From: CAYOVG01 sp964407285
GTDB lineage: Bacteria > Desulfobacterota > Syntrophobacteria > Syntrophobacterales > Syntrophobacteraceae
Assembly (NCBI GenBank): GCA_964407285.1
Contig: CAYOVG010000010.1
Span: forward strand, 1 to 49,335
DNA length: 49,335 nucleotides
Reading direction: 5' to 3'
Under the pieces are notes generated by a model, which worked only from the letters and a program-made list of their open reading frames with translations, made no database searches and had not been told where the DNA came from. The position numbers and the translations under genes were made by a program. Of this stretch, positions 16,500 to 25,062 are shown one piece after another (the stretch's first letter is position 1; every line of letters starts with the position of its first letter).

Positions 16500-16522
16500 G
16501 GCCCGGCCCTGATGGCCGGGCC
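16500..16522. terminator. Hairpin terminator between convergent genes
   Basis: GGCCCGGCC at 16500-16508 pairs perfectly with GGCCGGGCC at 16514-16522 over a 5-base loop, followed by a T-rich GGTCTTCTTCCC. It lies between the reductase gene (+) and the PAP2/glycosyltransferase gene (-) and probably ends the + strand transcript. Confidence 0.7.
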
Positions 16523-16547
16523 GGTCTTCTTCCCGATCAGGCGTCTT

Positions 16548-19268
16548 TCAAGGACTCCGCCGCACCGCCACCAGTTCCATTTTGCGTCCCTTTGAGAAAT
16601 CGAACCCCGCAGAAGAGGCGATTTCCGTAAAGCCCAGGGGCCCATGCCGCTCCTCCGCGGCTTGCAGGATGGCGCGGGGCGCGACAAGGACTTCATCCGC
16701 TTGCCCGACAGGCTCCCCGGCCCCGCCGGTCCCTCCCCCTGCCCCGACCCGCTCCCGGGCCCAGGCCGCCACGGCATTCTCATCGGCCAGCGGGACCGTG
16801 TAGCGGTCCAGGTAGAAGTTGAGGCTCGGCTCGTTGAACTTGCAGGTCAGGACGCGCGTACCGGGTTCGGTGCTCGCCTTAACGGCCCTCGCCACGGGCG
16901 GACCCGGCTTCAAGTGGTCTATTTTTGGGATGACCCACATCGCGGCATGGAACTGGAAAGCCAGCATTCCCGCCACCAGGACCACCGCCGACGAGCGGTA
17001 TCTGCGGGAAGCGTGCTCTCTCGCCGCCGGAATGACGACCGTCAGCAGCAGAAACCCCGAAGCGAAGCCGGCCTTCTCTATTCCGGGGAAGGAAAGGAAC
17101 GCCGGTCCCACCATCAACGCCGCCGCCGCCGCCACTCCCGTCGGAACGAAGAGCCATGCGCCCCGCTTCAGCCAGGCCAGATCGGCCGGAGCGAGCAATC
17201 CCTTCTCCGCCTTGCCGATAAAGGCGGCGACGGCAAGGGCCAACGCGGGCCATACGGGCAATATGTAGTGCGGCAGCTTGGTTGCGACCAGGCTCATGAG
17301 CACCACCGTGGGAACCATCCATCCCACGAGGAACGAGCTTGCGGTTTTGGGAGCCAGGGCGCCCCGAAAGAGCGCCGACAGGGCGCCGGGGAGAAACAAC
17401 GTCCAGGGGAAGAACCCGCACGCGAGCACCGGGAGGTAGTACGGGATGGACAGCAGGAAGCTACCGCCGTGGCTTTCCATCGGTTTGAGCGATCTCTGAA
17501 CGACATGGCGACCCAGCCCCAGGCGCAGGAACTCGCCCCCGGTGGCCTCATTGGCGGGTATGGCCCAAAGCAGGAAAACGATCGTTCCGAGCCCCGACGC
17601 CAGGACAACCGCCCACGCCATGGCCCTTCGCCGCTCGCCGGCGATCGTGCCCCACCGCCCCATAAGCAGCAGGCACACTCCAATGGATAGGACGGGAATT
17701 GCAAGCCCGACCGGGCCCTTCACCAGTTGAGCCATGCCGAGACCAAAAGCGAGGAACGCCACGCCGCGCAGATCGAATCCGCCACGCCGCAGCGCCCGCG
17801 CAAAGACCGCGATACACCCGGTGATGCACGCCAGCAGGACGGCGTCCGTAGTGGCTGCCGTACCGCTCACCATCATGAGCGGGCTGAGAGGAATCATCAG
17901 CATGGCGAGAACGGCGGTCGACGCCCCCGAACCCATTCCCGGCTCCGCTCCCGCCCACGTTCCTGCCCGCTCTCCCGCTTCACTTCCCGGTTCAGGCGCC
18001 GAACCCGATCCGGTTGTTGAGCCGAAGAGCCGTCTCCCCAGCACGAACGTCAGCAGGCAGGCAAGCACGGTCCCGATAGGCGCGAAGAAACGACTAGCGA
18101 ATTCGGTCGCGCCCAGCACCCTCACCGGCAGAGACATGAGCCAGTAGATCAGGATCGGCTTGTCGGGACGCAGAGCGCCGTTGAAGGTCGGCACGACGTA
18201 GTTTCCCGACTGCGTCATTTCGACCGTCGCACGGGAGAACCTCGGTTCATCCCGGTCCCAGAGCGTGGAGCGCGTGGTCGTGAACATGTACAGGGCCAGA
18301 ACGGCGGCCAGTGCGCAGGCCGGAACGGCCCACCTCCATCCCAGCCCCCGTTCCGAATCCACGAGCCGTATAAATCGCCTAAAGATCCCGTCGGTCCGCC
18401 TCACCGATATACGCATACGGCGCGCCGCGAGGCACAACAGCAGGCCGGGACCGAACGCCGCAAGGAAATTGAGCATGTCCCTGCCGCCCTTTCCCGCCAG
18501 GGACGCGGCAAGCGAGAACGCCGTGAGCCCGATGCACGCAAGGGCGAAATGGCCCCGACGGAACTGGAACCTCCACCGGCGGTGGAGCCGTTGCGCAAGG
18601 AGCCCCGCCAGAAGACCGAACGCCGCCCCGGCAAGCACGTCGCTCGGATAGTGCGCCCCATCGCCCACGCGCAGAGCGCCCACGATGACCACTGCAACGC
18701 CCGCAACGGCCACGGCTCCCGGAGGGCCGCCGGCCAGAGGCGCCGCAAATGCCGCAACGGCGGTCGTGTCTCCACTGGGAAAGGACGTACTATACCCCCC
18801 GCCGTGCGGGCGTTCCCGGCCGACGACGAGCTTCACCGGCCAGATCATGACCACGCTGAGCAGGAGGGCCAGGGCGATCGTCTGGGCGCGGCGCCGCAGT
18901 CCGCAGGCGCCCAGCACCAGGACAACGAACAGCAGCACGTCGCCCTTGCCGAGCGTCCTGAAGATGCTCTTGAAATCCTCGAAGGCGTGAGACTGAAGAG
19001 ACGCGGCCTGGAGCCGGACTGCGTCGCTCAGGGGCCTGTCCACCGGGAAGACGAGGAGAGCCGCGACGAAGAGGAGAACCGCCACCAGGAAGAACCTGTT
19101 CTGATGGATTCGACTTCGACAGCCCCGGCGGCAAATGTGTTGAACGGTCAGAAAAAAGGGCAAAGGCGCGGGCCGGGGCTTGAGTCCGGATGCAAGGCCC
19201 TCCGCCTCATATCGGGTTTCCGACGACTGGTGATCCACGTTTCCGGTTTCCTTGCTGTCGGTTTGCAC
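16548..19268 (-). CDS. PAP2 phosphatase fused to ArnT-like membrane glycosyltransferase
   Basis: 906 residues, a multi-span inner-membrane fusion. Residues about 58-230 form a PAP2 (type 2 phosphatidic acid phosphatase) domain with KLVVGRERP and HYPSD. The middle motif reads SFPSGD, where the family usually has PSGH, so a catalytic His is replaced by Asp. Residues about 315-900 form a GT-C glycosyltransferase of the ArnT/PMT family: STLWDRDEPRF gives the first-loop acidic catalytic motif, followed by RPDKPILIYWLMSLP and many membrane helices. A Gly/Ser/Pro-rich insert lies near residues 425-450. Such proteins use polyprenyl-phosphate sugars to decorate lipid A or similar glycans; fusing the phosphatase suggests it recycles the lipid carrier or trims the acceptor. 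The start at 19268 is uncertain; the first 50 residues are not conserved in character. Confidence 0.85.
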   Translation of the reverse strand: MQTDSKETGNVDHQSSETRYEAEGLASGLKPRPAPLPFFLTVQHICRRGCRSRIHQNRFFLVAVLLFVAALLVFPVDRPLSDAVRLQAASLQSHAFEDFKSIFRTLGKGDVLLFVVLVLGACGLRRRAQTIALALLLSVVMIWPVKLVVGRERPHGGGYSTSFPSGDTTAVAAFAAPLAGGPPGAVAVAGVAVVIVGALRVGDGAHYPSDVLAGAAFGLLAGLLAQRLHRRWRFQFRRGHFALACIGLTAFSLAASLAGKGGRDMLNFLAAFGPGLLLCLAARRMRISVRRTDGIFRRFIRLVDSERGLGWRWAVPACALAAVLALYMFTTTRSTLWDRDEPRFSRATVEMTQSGNYVVPTFNGALRPDKPILIYWLMSLPVRVLGATEFASRFFAPIGTVLACLLTFVLGRRLFGSTTGSGSAPEPGSEAGERAGTWAGAEPGMGSGASTAVLAMLMIPLSPLMMVSGTAATTDAVLLACITGCIAVFARALRRGGFDLRGVAFLAFGLGMAQLVKGPVGLAIPVLSIGVCLLLMGRWGTIAGERRRAMAWAVVLASGLGTIVFLLWAIPANEATGGEFLRLGLGRHVVQRSLKPMESHGGSFLLSIPYYLPVLACGFFPWTLFLPGALSALFRGALAPKTASSFLVGWMVPTVVLMSLVATKLPHYILPVWPALALAVAAFIGKAEKGLLAPADLAWLKRGAWLFVPTGVAAAAALMVGPAFLSFPGIEKAGFASGFLLLTVVIPAAREHASRRYRSSAVVLVAGMLAFQFHAAMWVIPKIDHLKPGPPVARAVKASTEPGTRVLTCKFNEPSLNFYLDRYTVPLADENAVAAWARERVGAGGGTGGAGEPVGQADEVLVAPRAILQAAEERHGPLGFTEIASSAGFDFSKGRKMELVAVRRSP

Positions 19269-19361
19269 CGTTCATCGAGCGATCGATCACCGGGCAACCG
19301 CCTGTCGGCGTTGCGTCTGGCAGTTGCTTACCGGGCAATCGCTCATTGCGCGTCTGAACGC

Positions 19362-19748
19362 TTATGGAAAATCGCTCTTGATGTCGAGCAGCGGCGTGTC
19401 GTCCAGGGCGTCCAGCCCTCTCACCAGGAGGCGGGAGCCTTCAATTCCCAGCAATTCGACTGTCTGGACGGCGACCGGGTTCGGCCTGTGGGGACTTCGG
19501 GTGGCGAAAACCCCTTTCAACGGCCTGGACCGGTCTCCACGCGGGTGGACCTGCAGGCGGGTCCGGTCCGCCAGGTGCAGCCAGTACAAAATCACGATCT
19601 TCTGCCCCGGCTTCAGCCCCGATAGGCCTTCCGCGTAGGCGGGGTCGATGACGAGTTCTCCCTCCACCGAGGCCTCCGCTCCCTGCTTGGGAGCGTCCTC
19701 GAGCTGCTTTATGGGAGAGCGGATAACGCCGATGGGATTCAAAAGCAC
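19362..19748 (-). CDS. trmO: tRNA (N6-threonylcarbamoyl-A37) methyltransferase TrmO (TsaA)
   Basis: About 128 residues of the TrmO/TsaA family, a small beta-barrel SAM enzyme that methylates t6A37 of tRNA-Thr. Typical motifs: NPIGVIRSPI at the start, an ILYWLHLADR strand, and LKGVFATRSPHRPNPVAVQTVELL, the SAM-binding signature. It ends at DTPLLDIKSDFP, the usual end of the catalytic domain. The C-terminal domain of the longer E. coli form is absent, as in many bacteria. The frame opens with TTG at 19766, but GGAGG precedes a GTG at 19746-19748, which is preferred. It sits just downstream of brxL but has no functional link to BREX. Confidence 0.9.
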   Translation of the reverse strand: MLLNPIGVIRSPIKQLEDAPKQGAEASVEGELVIDPAYAEGLSGLKPGQKIVILYWLHLADRTRLQVHPRGDRSRPLKGVFATRSPHRPNPVAVQTVELLGIEGSRLLVRGLDALDDTPLLDIKSDFP

Positions 19749-19857
19749 CGTCTTGCCTCCGTACAAAGCTGGTGAAAAAGATGCAAGGCAGAGCTTACCG
19801 GATGAAAAGCAGCTTTACAATAGCTTACTTACTCCGGCAGCAAGAAAATATTTCAAT

Positions 19858-21975
19858 TCAACTATCCTTAAATATGTCCACAATCGTCTCCAGGCATGGG
19901 CGCATTTCGAGATCGTTCGCTCCTATGCAAAACCAACTATCGGGCTTCTGATAAATATCGAAACCCCGACCGACTTTGATTCTCCATCCGTTGTCGAGCC
20001 GAATCTCTCTATCGTGCTGATGTTCGTTGAAGGTGATGTTCAATTTAATGCCGTAGTCCATCAGGCCGGCGCCAACGCTCTGAAGCTTTCCTTCAGTTTC
20101 CTTGCGCTGCCGGTCGTCATCGAAGCCGGTGGTTAGATTGATCGTGTGAGCCGATCCTGCTTTCACGACCACTTCGCAAAACCGCACAAAATTAACCACC
20201 TGGTACTGGGACCGAATGTAAGGGTCTTCAATGTCGATTACTCGAGCCCCGCGCAGGTAGTCACCGAAGAGGGTTTCATAGGAATAACCGGTGTCCCCGT
20301 AGAAGATCTTGAAGTGCTTCTCTCCAGGCTCCGTGGTTGGCGGCGCTGCCGCCGATTCCTCCTGTTTGTCTGTCTTACCGGCCCCATGGACGCTCTCCGG
20401 CCGTTTCGCCCCTTGTTGCCCGTCGTCGGCAGACCTTGCGACAGTTTTCCCCCTGGGCTTCGTTTTTCCATTCCTTAACCCGGGCAGAACCTTTCTCTGC
20501 GGATTCTGCGTCGCTTCGGCATCCCTGGATTCCGGGCACCAGACAACTACCTCACGCCCCTGCTCGTCAATGTAGGAAAGATCGATCCTGGCGAATTCGT
20601 CGTCGGGTTTTCGTTTGTTCATCTGCTCCTTGACCCGCCGGCGCCCCTCCAGAGCGTACTCAACGTACTGTCTAAGCTCCTCGGAAGCCGGTTCTCGTTC
20701 TCCCACTGGGTGAAGCAGCTTCAGGAAAGCCGCCACGGTTTTCTTGACGGATACTTCGTCACGCCCTTCGACGCTCTTTCCCAATTTACAGCGCCGGTTC
20801 ACATACTCGTAGCGGTTGGTCTGGCGGCTCGACCTGTGAAACGCTTCGGCCAGGTAGTCCGTTATGAAACCGTAGTGAACGGTGAGATACTCGCTGCTGT
20901 TCTTGATCATCTCCCAGCCGGGAAGGTAGGTGTGAATGCGGTCCATGACCGCCAGATCGAAAGATTCGGGAAGCGATACGAAAAGGTCGAATTGGGTGGA
21001 ATGCACCAGTTGTTCTATGGAATGGTCGATATTACCGACAAAAGCCAGGCTTGCATTGGCAATTACCTCAAACCCTCGGGAGAACCTGCCGTTTGCCATG
21101 TAATCTTTCAAGATGTCGATGGAACTTTGATCCCGGATCTTCACCCCGCCGACCTCATCGAACGCAACTGTATCCCAGTAACCCACCAGGCCGACCTGTC
21201 TCCTCGCGGTATTGTAAAAGAGGATCGGAGTGGAAGCCTGCCCGCCGCTCACAAGAGTCGAATAGGGAGAGAACTCGCTGAAAACGTATGATTTTCCCGT
21301 ACCCCGAGGTCCCAGTTCGATGAAGTTGTAGTTGGATTCGACGAAGGGGAAGAGCCGCGCCAGGAAATGGAACTTCAGCCGAAGCGAGAGTTTAGAGGGC
21401 TCCAGGCCGATGGATCGTATCAGGATGTCTATCCACTCGTCGCGAGTGAACATCTCACGCCCGGTTAGAAACTCATCTTCATTGAAGCGGGAGAGCTGAA
21501 TCGGCCTCAGATCCTCGATATAGAAAGCATAATCGTCTTCATCCACATCGTTGTGGGCAACGGTCACCTCGGCCCAGATTCCCCCGGCCAGCAATCTCTC
21601 GTTATCCCGGTAGAACTTTTCGGAAATGGCGATGCGCCTCGAATTGAAATTCTCCATCTCGGCCCAGTGCCGCTTTTCCCGTTCCACATATTTCACATGG
21701 ATCTTGTCGATGAACTTGTGCCGGCCCTTCTGCTGCACCATGGATTGCGCCTTGTTGGCCTCATCGGGGCGAACGTAGTTCTTGTGGATAGTTTCCAGGA
21801 CCGCGCCGATGCCCGCATCCACCTCATCGGGGTCATCGCTCGCACAGTATTTCGCAAGAAGAAATTCCAGCACAAAAGAAGGAACATTTGTCCCCTTCTT
21901 GATCTGGTGCAGCAGGTCCTTGCGCACCACGCGCCCCGGGTATGCTTCGTTCAATTTCGCATCAAGCGCATCCAT
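19858..21975 (-). CDS. brxL: BrxL, AAA+ BREX protein with MIT_C-like C-terminal domain
   Basis: 705 residues. An N-terminal domain (VRKDLLHQIKKGTNVPSFVL) precedes an AAA+ core with Walker A GPRGTGKS (about residue 226) and Walker B-like TVAFDEVGG. The core matches the BrxL family (FTRDEWIDILIRSIG, FYNTARRQVGLVGYWD). After a low-complexity Lys/Arg/Ala/Pro linker (about residues 490-560), the C-terminus does not show Lon protease signatures such as a GPSAG serine motif. Instead HDREIRLDNGWRIKVGRG and MRPCLETIVDIF closely follow the C-terminal MIT_C domain of MITD1, a phospholipase D-like fold. BrxL is needed for phage restriction in type 1 BREX, binding DNA as a ring. Last gene of the operon; its ATG is five bases before the end of pglZ's stop region, so translation is probably coupled. 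Confidence 0.92.
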   Translation of the reverse strand: MDALDAKLNEAYPGRVVRKDLLHQIKKGTNVPSFVLEFLLAKYCASDDPDEVDAGIGAVLETIHKNYVRPDEANKAQSMVQQKGRHKFIDKIHVKYVEREKRHWAEMENFNSRRIAISEKFYRDNERLLAGGIWAEVTVAHNDVDEDDYAFYIEDLRPIQLSRFNEDEFLTGREMFTRDEWIDILIRSIGLEPSKLSLRLKFHFLARLFPFVESNYNFIELGPRGTGKSYVFSEFSPYSTLVSGGQASTPILFYNTARRQVGLVGYWDTVAFDEVGGVKIRDQSSIDILKDYMANGRFSRGFEVIANASLAFVGNIDHSIEQLVHSTQFDLFVSLPESFDLAVMDRIHTYLPGWEMIKNSSEYLTVHYGFITDYLAEAFHRSSRQTNRYEYVNRRCKLGKSVEGRDEVSVKKTVAAFLKLLHPVGEREPASEELRQYVEYALEGRRRVKEQMNKRKPDDEFARIDLSYIDEQGREVVVWCPESRDAEATQNPQRKVLPGLRNGKTKPRGKTVARSADDGQQGAKRPESVHGAGKTDKQEESAAAPPTTEPGEKHFKIFYGDTGYSYETLFGDYLRGARVIDIEDPYIRSQYQVVNFVRFCEVVVKAGSAHTINLTTGFDDDRQRKETEGKLQSVGAGLMDYGIKLNITFNEHQHDREIRLDNGWRIKVGRGFDIYQKPDSWFCIGANDLEMRPCLETIVDIFKDS

Positions 21976-21979
21976 CGGC

Positions 21980-24499
21980 TCAGTCCATGTAATTCGTCTT
22001 GAGTTTTAGCGTTGCGAAGTTCGCCTGGGTCTTGGGGGCAACGGCACGGACTTCGAAATCTCCTTCGAAATCGTCATCCATCCGGAGAGGCACCTTGATG
22101 GCCTGCCCCAATTGAATCCTGATGAAATTGGTTGAAGCATCGAGATAGCTGCAGGACGCCGCCTCGCCGACTATCTTCCCCCTGGAGTAGGCTTCGAGCT
22201 GAAATTCGAGCGCATCAGCCCCGTAGTAGTCCATTTGTTCCTGGAACAAGACGATTTCGATCATCGGTCTGCGCGTAGTAATCGTGTGCGTCGTTCCTCC
22301 CTTATAGCTCAGATTGAGCTTTGGCGGCCGTCCTTCCTTGAGCGTTCTCGTCTTTTTTGTCCGTACGCAGAGCACCGGCAGCACGCATTCCTGAAGCGAC
22401 AGTCCTCCATGAAAAAAGGGGCTGGTGCGGTTGAACGTCCCGAAACTCCTCGGAACCACCAGGGTATCCACTTCCCCTCTGATCCCCACGTGCCCGGCAT
22501 CCAGGGCCACGGTACCGATACCCGCGGAACCGCTTCCCAAAAGATAACGGTCCTTAACGTGAACCCAGTCGCCCGCCGGTTTCGGTACGGTATCTCCGGC
22601 CTCCTGTTCGTCCAGGAGAATGAACCCATGGTCGGACGCCAGCACCACGAGCTGAAAACCAAGCTGCTTCAACTTGCCGATGGCCGCGGGTATTCTTTTC
22701 AAAACGCTTGGGATGAACCGGGCCGCATCGGACGCCAGATGGGTCCCGAGATCGTCTATGTCCTGGGTCTTCAGCACGAGCAACTGGACCGTCCGCGAAA
22801 ACTCGGGTTTCTTCTTGAGAAACTTGTCCAGATCCATCATGGCGCACCGGTCCCCATACAAGGACTGGATGGCCTTGAAACGGTCGGGAGGATCTTTGAC
22901 CTCCCGGTTCCCGATGACGGGAATAAGATCGTTGTTTTTGCGAATCAGCCGGAGATTCCCTTCCGCTTCGGGCATGAGCGCCGCCATCCCCACGCTCGTG
23001 ACGGTCGGAAGCTGCGCGGCCGTGGCGTGAAGCTCGACCGGATAATCTTCGGTAAGGCGCGCCCGCAGTTCCACCGCCAGTTCGTAGCGTAACGCATCGA
23101 TAAGGATGAGAGCGGTGCGTTGCCGCTCCTCGAGCCCCGGGGCAAGCAGCTTCCCGAAGACCTGGGTCTGCCTGAGACACCCGGCCGGCGGCCACCCCTC
23201 TTTTTCCACCAGGGAAACAAAGCGGTCCTGGACCTCCTCGGCCAGTTTCAGGTAGCGTCGACGGGATTCCTCGACGAAACCCGCAACCACTCCCAGGTCC
23301 CCGTAGGCGTCGTTTACCGCCTGTTCGAGTACCCGGTGCAACGTATCGAGATGCCGAAGTCTCTCCGTGTAGCAGGAAAACAGCGAAGAGAGGCTATCGG
23401 TCTCCTTCTTCCATTCGCCTTTGATTGCCTCGACCTGCGAGCATAGATCCAGTGCGCGTTCGGAGATGGTCCAGAGGATCTGGCGATCCGCCTCCCGCGC
23501 CCAGATCGAATTCATGCGGAAAGCGGCAATCCGCCTGGCCTGATCTACATCGCCTTCTTCCGCCGAGGCGATGAATTGACGGAGAAAAGTGCGTTCCTCA
23601 AACGAGAACGTATCACGTCCGCCGAAATCCTTTATGTCCGCGCAGAGGTTCTCGATATCGAGTTCGGATGCCGCCTGATTGGCCATCTCAATATATACGA
23701 TCTGATGCCGTTCCGATGTGCGAAGCGTATCGCATATTTTGCGGATGAGGTCGGCATGGAATGCTTCCGCGTGCGGAACGTCCTTGAGTTCGGGAGGAAG
23801 GTCAACGGGAAGGTCCCGGGCGAACTCACTGAATAGGACGTACCGGGCAAGTTCCCGCCGAACAGGCTGCCATTCCCGGCTCAGTGTTTTGAGCGCCAGA
23901 CCCAGAACAGTCGCGGCAAATTCCTTGAATTCCGCATGCCAGGCGGAGTCTCCCTCCATGGCTTTTCGTTGTGCTTCCGTGGGAGACAGAAGTCCCACAA
24001 CGATTTCCGTCGGCGATTCGGCATCGAGAATGTTCCTGAGTTTCGGCCAGTTCATTCCGCTGTCGATGGCGTCAACGGTATCGAAATCGGGGACCCCGGC
24101 TTGGAAGAGCTGATCCACCTGCTGCTGGAAGTCCGGCTTTGCCTGGCGGCAAAGCGCCTGGTAGTCGTCTCCGTCCTTGTCGGGGAACTCGCCGCCGCCG
24201 ATGGCGAGGGGCTGGTAGGGATTCTTCCGCCGCCCGGTGTCGGACCGGGGTTTCGGGATGGGAAGGTAGACCACCATGTACTGGAAGCCGTCCGGAGATT
24301 CGCCAAGGCGGCGCCAATCTTCCATCGCCTGTTCCCGCCCGAGAATGGTCGACCGGCTTCCATCGATGACTCGGCACCCGGCGTCTTCCAGACTCTGAAC
24401 GACTTCCCGGAACCGTTCCTCGGGATCGTAGAAGACCAGACAGGTGCACTGCTCCAGCCGTTTCCGGAAATGCTCGCTAAGAAAATCGCGTATCTTCAT
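21980..24499 (-). CDS. pglZ: BREX alkaline-phosphatase-superfamily protein PglZ
   Basis: 839 residues. The PglZ domain lies in the C-terminal half: a first metal site, ALILIDALRYELAVEL (about residue 462); the nucleophile region LPTVTSVGMAALMP (about residue 498); and LASDHGFILLDE, whose Asp-His bind metal (about residue 620). The N-terminal half is helical and charged. PglZ is one of two proteins present in all BREX types; it is required for both host methylation and phage exclusion, and some members have metal-dependent nuclease or phosphodiesterase activity. Its ATG overlaps the stop of the preceding small gene (ATGA), so they are coupled. Catalytic residues appear intact. Confidence 0.94.
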   Translation of the reverse strand: MKIRDFLSEHFRKRLEQCTCLVFYDPEERFREVVQSLEDAGCRVIDGSRSTILGREQAMEDWRRLGESPDGFQYMVVYLPIPKPRSDTGRRKNPYQPLAIGGGEFPDKDGDDYQALCRQAKPDFQQQVDQLFQAGVPDFDTVDAIDSGMNWPKLRNILDAESPTEIVVGLLSPTEAQRKAMEGDSAWHAEFKEFAATVLGLALKTLSREWQPVRRELARYVLFSEFARDLPVDLPPELKDVPHAEAFHADLIRKICDTLRTSERHQIVYIEMANQAASELDIENLCADIKDFGGRDTFSFEERTFLRQFIASAEEGDVDQARRIAAFRMNSIWAREADRQILWTISERALDLCSQVEAIKGEWKKETDSLSSLFSCYTERLRHLDTLHRVLEQAVNDAYGDLGVVAGFVEESRRRYLKLAEEVQDRFVSLVEKEGWPPAGCLRQTQVFGKLLAPGLEERQRTALILIDALRYELAVELRARLTEDYPVELHATAAQLPTVTSVGMAALMPEAEGNLRLIRKNNDLIPVIGNREVKDPPDRFKAIQSLYGDRCAMMDLDKFLKKKPEFSRTVQLLVLKTQDIDDLGTHLASDAARFIPSVLKRIPAAIGKLKQLGFQLVVLASDHGFILLDEQEAGDTVPKPAGDWVHVKDRYLLGSGSAGIGTVALDAGHVGIRGEVDTLVVPRSFGTFNRTSPFFHGGLSLQECVLPVLCVRTKKTRTLKEGRPPKLNLSYKGGTTHTITTRRPMIEIVLFQEQMDYYGADALEFQLEAYSRGKIVGEAASCSYLDASTNFIRIQLGQAIKVPLRMDDDFEGDFEVRAVAPKTQANFATLKLKTNYMD

Positions 24500-24750
24500 G
24501 CTTCCTTGGGTTCCTCATTCCGAAGACATCCGATTTCACTTTCTTCCGACACCTCGATCTCTTCCGGTGTAATCCACACAACTTTTCCGTCACGCCAGGT
24601 TGCCACCGGATTGCCCATTCTTTTGTGTTGCAGCAGGGCCTGCTGAACAGCTTTTGTCAGTGCCCGAGTGACTCCATCGCTGTCGGCTAAAAGCTTAACG
24701 ATATCCTTTTTCTCATTTGCTTGCATCTTCCCATGCTCCCAAAACCTCAT
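24496..24750 (-). CDS. Small protein of unknown function inside the BREX operon
   Basis: 84 residues from the ATG at 24748-24750, which overlaps the stop of the gene before it (ATGA). An internal ATG at 24724-24726 with GGGAG upstream is the alternative start. The stop in turn overlaps the pglZ start. The central segment AVQQALLQHKRMGNPVATWRDGKVVW resembles small proteins often annotated only as hypothetical: a helix, then a beta strand pair ending WITPEEIE. The tail is acidic. Lying between an antitoxin-like gene and pglZ, it could be part of a toxin-antitoxin pair or an accessory BREX gene. No function is assigned. Confidence 0.65.
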   Translation of the reverse strand: MRFWEHGKMQANEKKDIVKLLADSDGVTRALTKAVQQALLQHKRMGNPVATWRDGKVVWITPEEIEVSEESEIGCLRNEEPKEA

Positions 24751-24989
24751 CGCTCATGTATCTCGTCCCGATTGAAGCGGTAGTCTTCGGGGAAGTTGAA
24801 AGAATGCTTCCTGACGTTCTGAAAGAACCGGTCCCTCTTGAGTGAAGGTTCCTCCTGTTCCACCAGGATCAGCTTGAATCTCTTGCCTTCTTTTTCCGCC
24901 CCCAGCGATCTGTCGGGAACCAGCACCCCATCTTTATACGTTGCTTCCAGTTCGAATTGCACTTGTTTCACTCCCGTTTTTTGAAGCAT
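24747..24989 (-). CDS. DUF104/AF2212-like antitoxin-type protein
   Basis: 80 residues from ATG 24987-24989. ELEATYKDGVLVPDRSLG resembles the beta-hairpin of DUF104 (AF2212-like) antitoxins ('ATYEDGVLKPLEPL' type). The C-terminal NFPEDYRFNRDEIHER resembles the toxin-binding tail of VapB-type antitoxins. Such antitoxins normally pair with a PIN-domain RNase, but no PIN gene is adjacent. The only partner is the small gene after it, with which it overlaps by 4 bases. The frame is open for 86 codons upstream, overlapping the end of pglX; that part looks like the shadow of pglX. Function as an antitoxin is inferred from weak similarity. Confidence 0.6.
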   Translation of the reverse strand: MLQKTGVKQVQFELEATYKDGVLVPDRSLGAEKEGKRFKLILVEQEEPSLKRDRFFQNVRKHSFNFPEDYRFNRDEIHER

Positions 24990-25062
24990 CACCCGTTTGC
25001 GGTCGGATGACGTGCGGAGCAAGGAACGAGCTAACCCGTCACCCTCCAGTTCTGAATTATAC

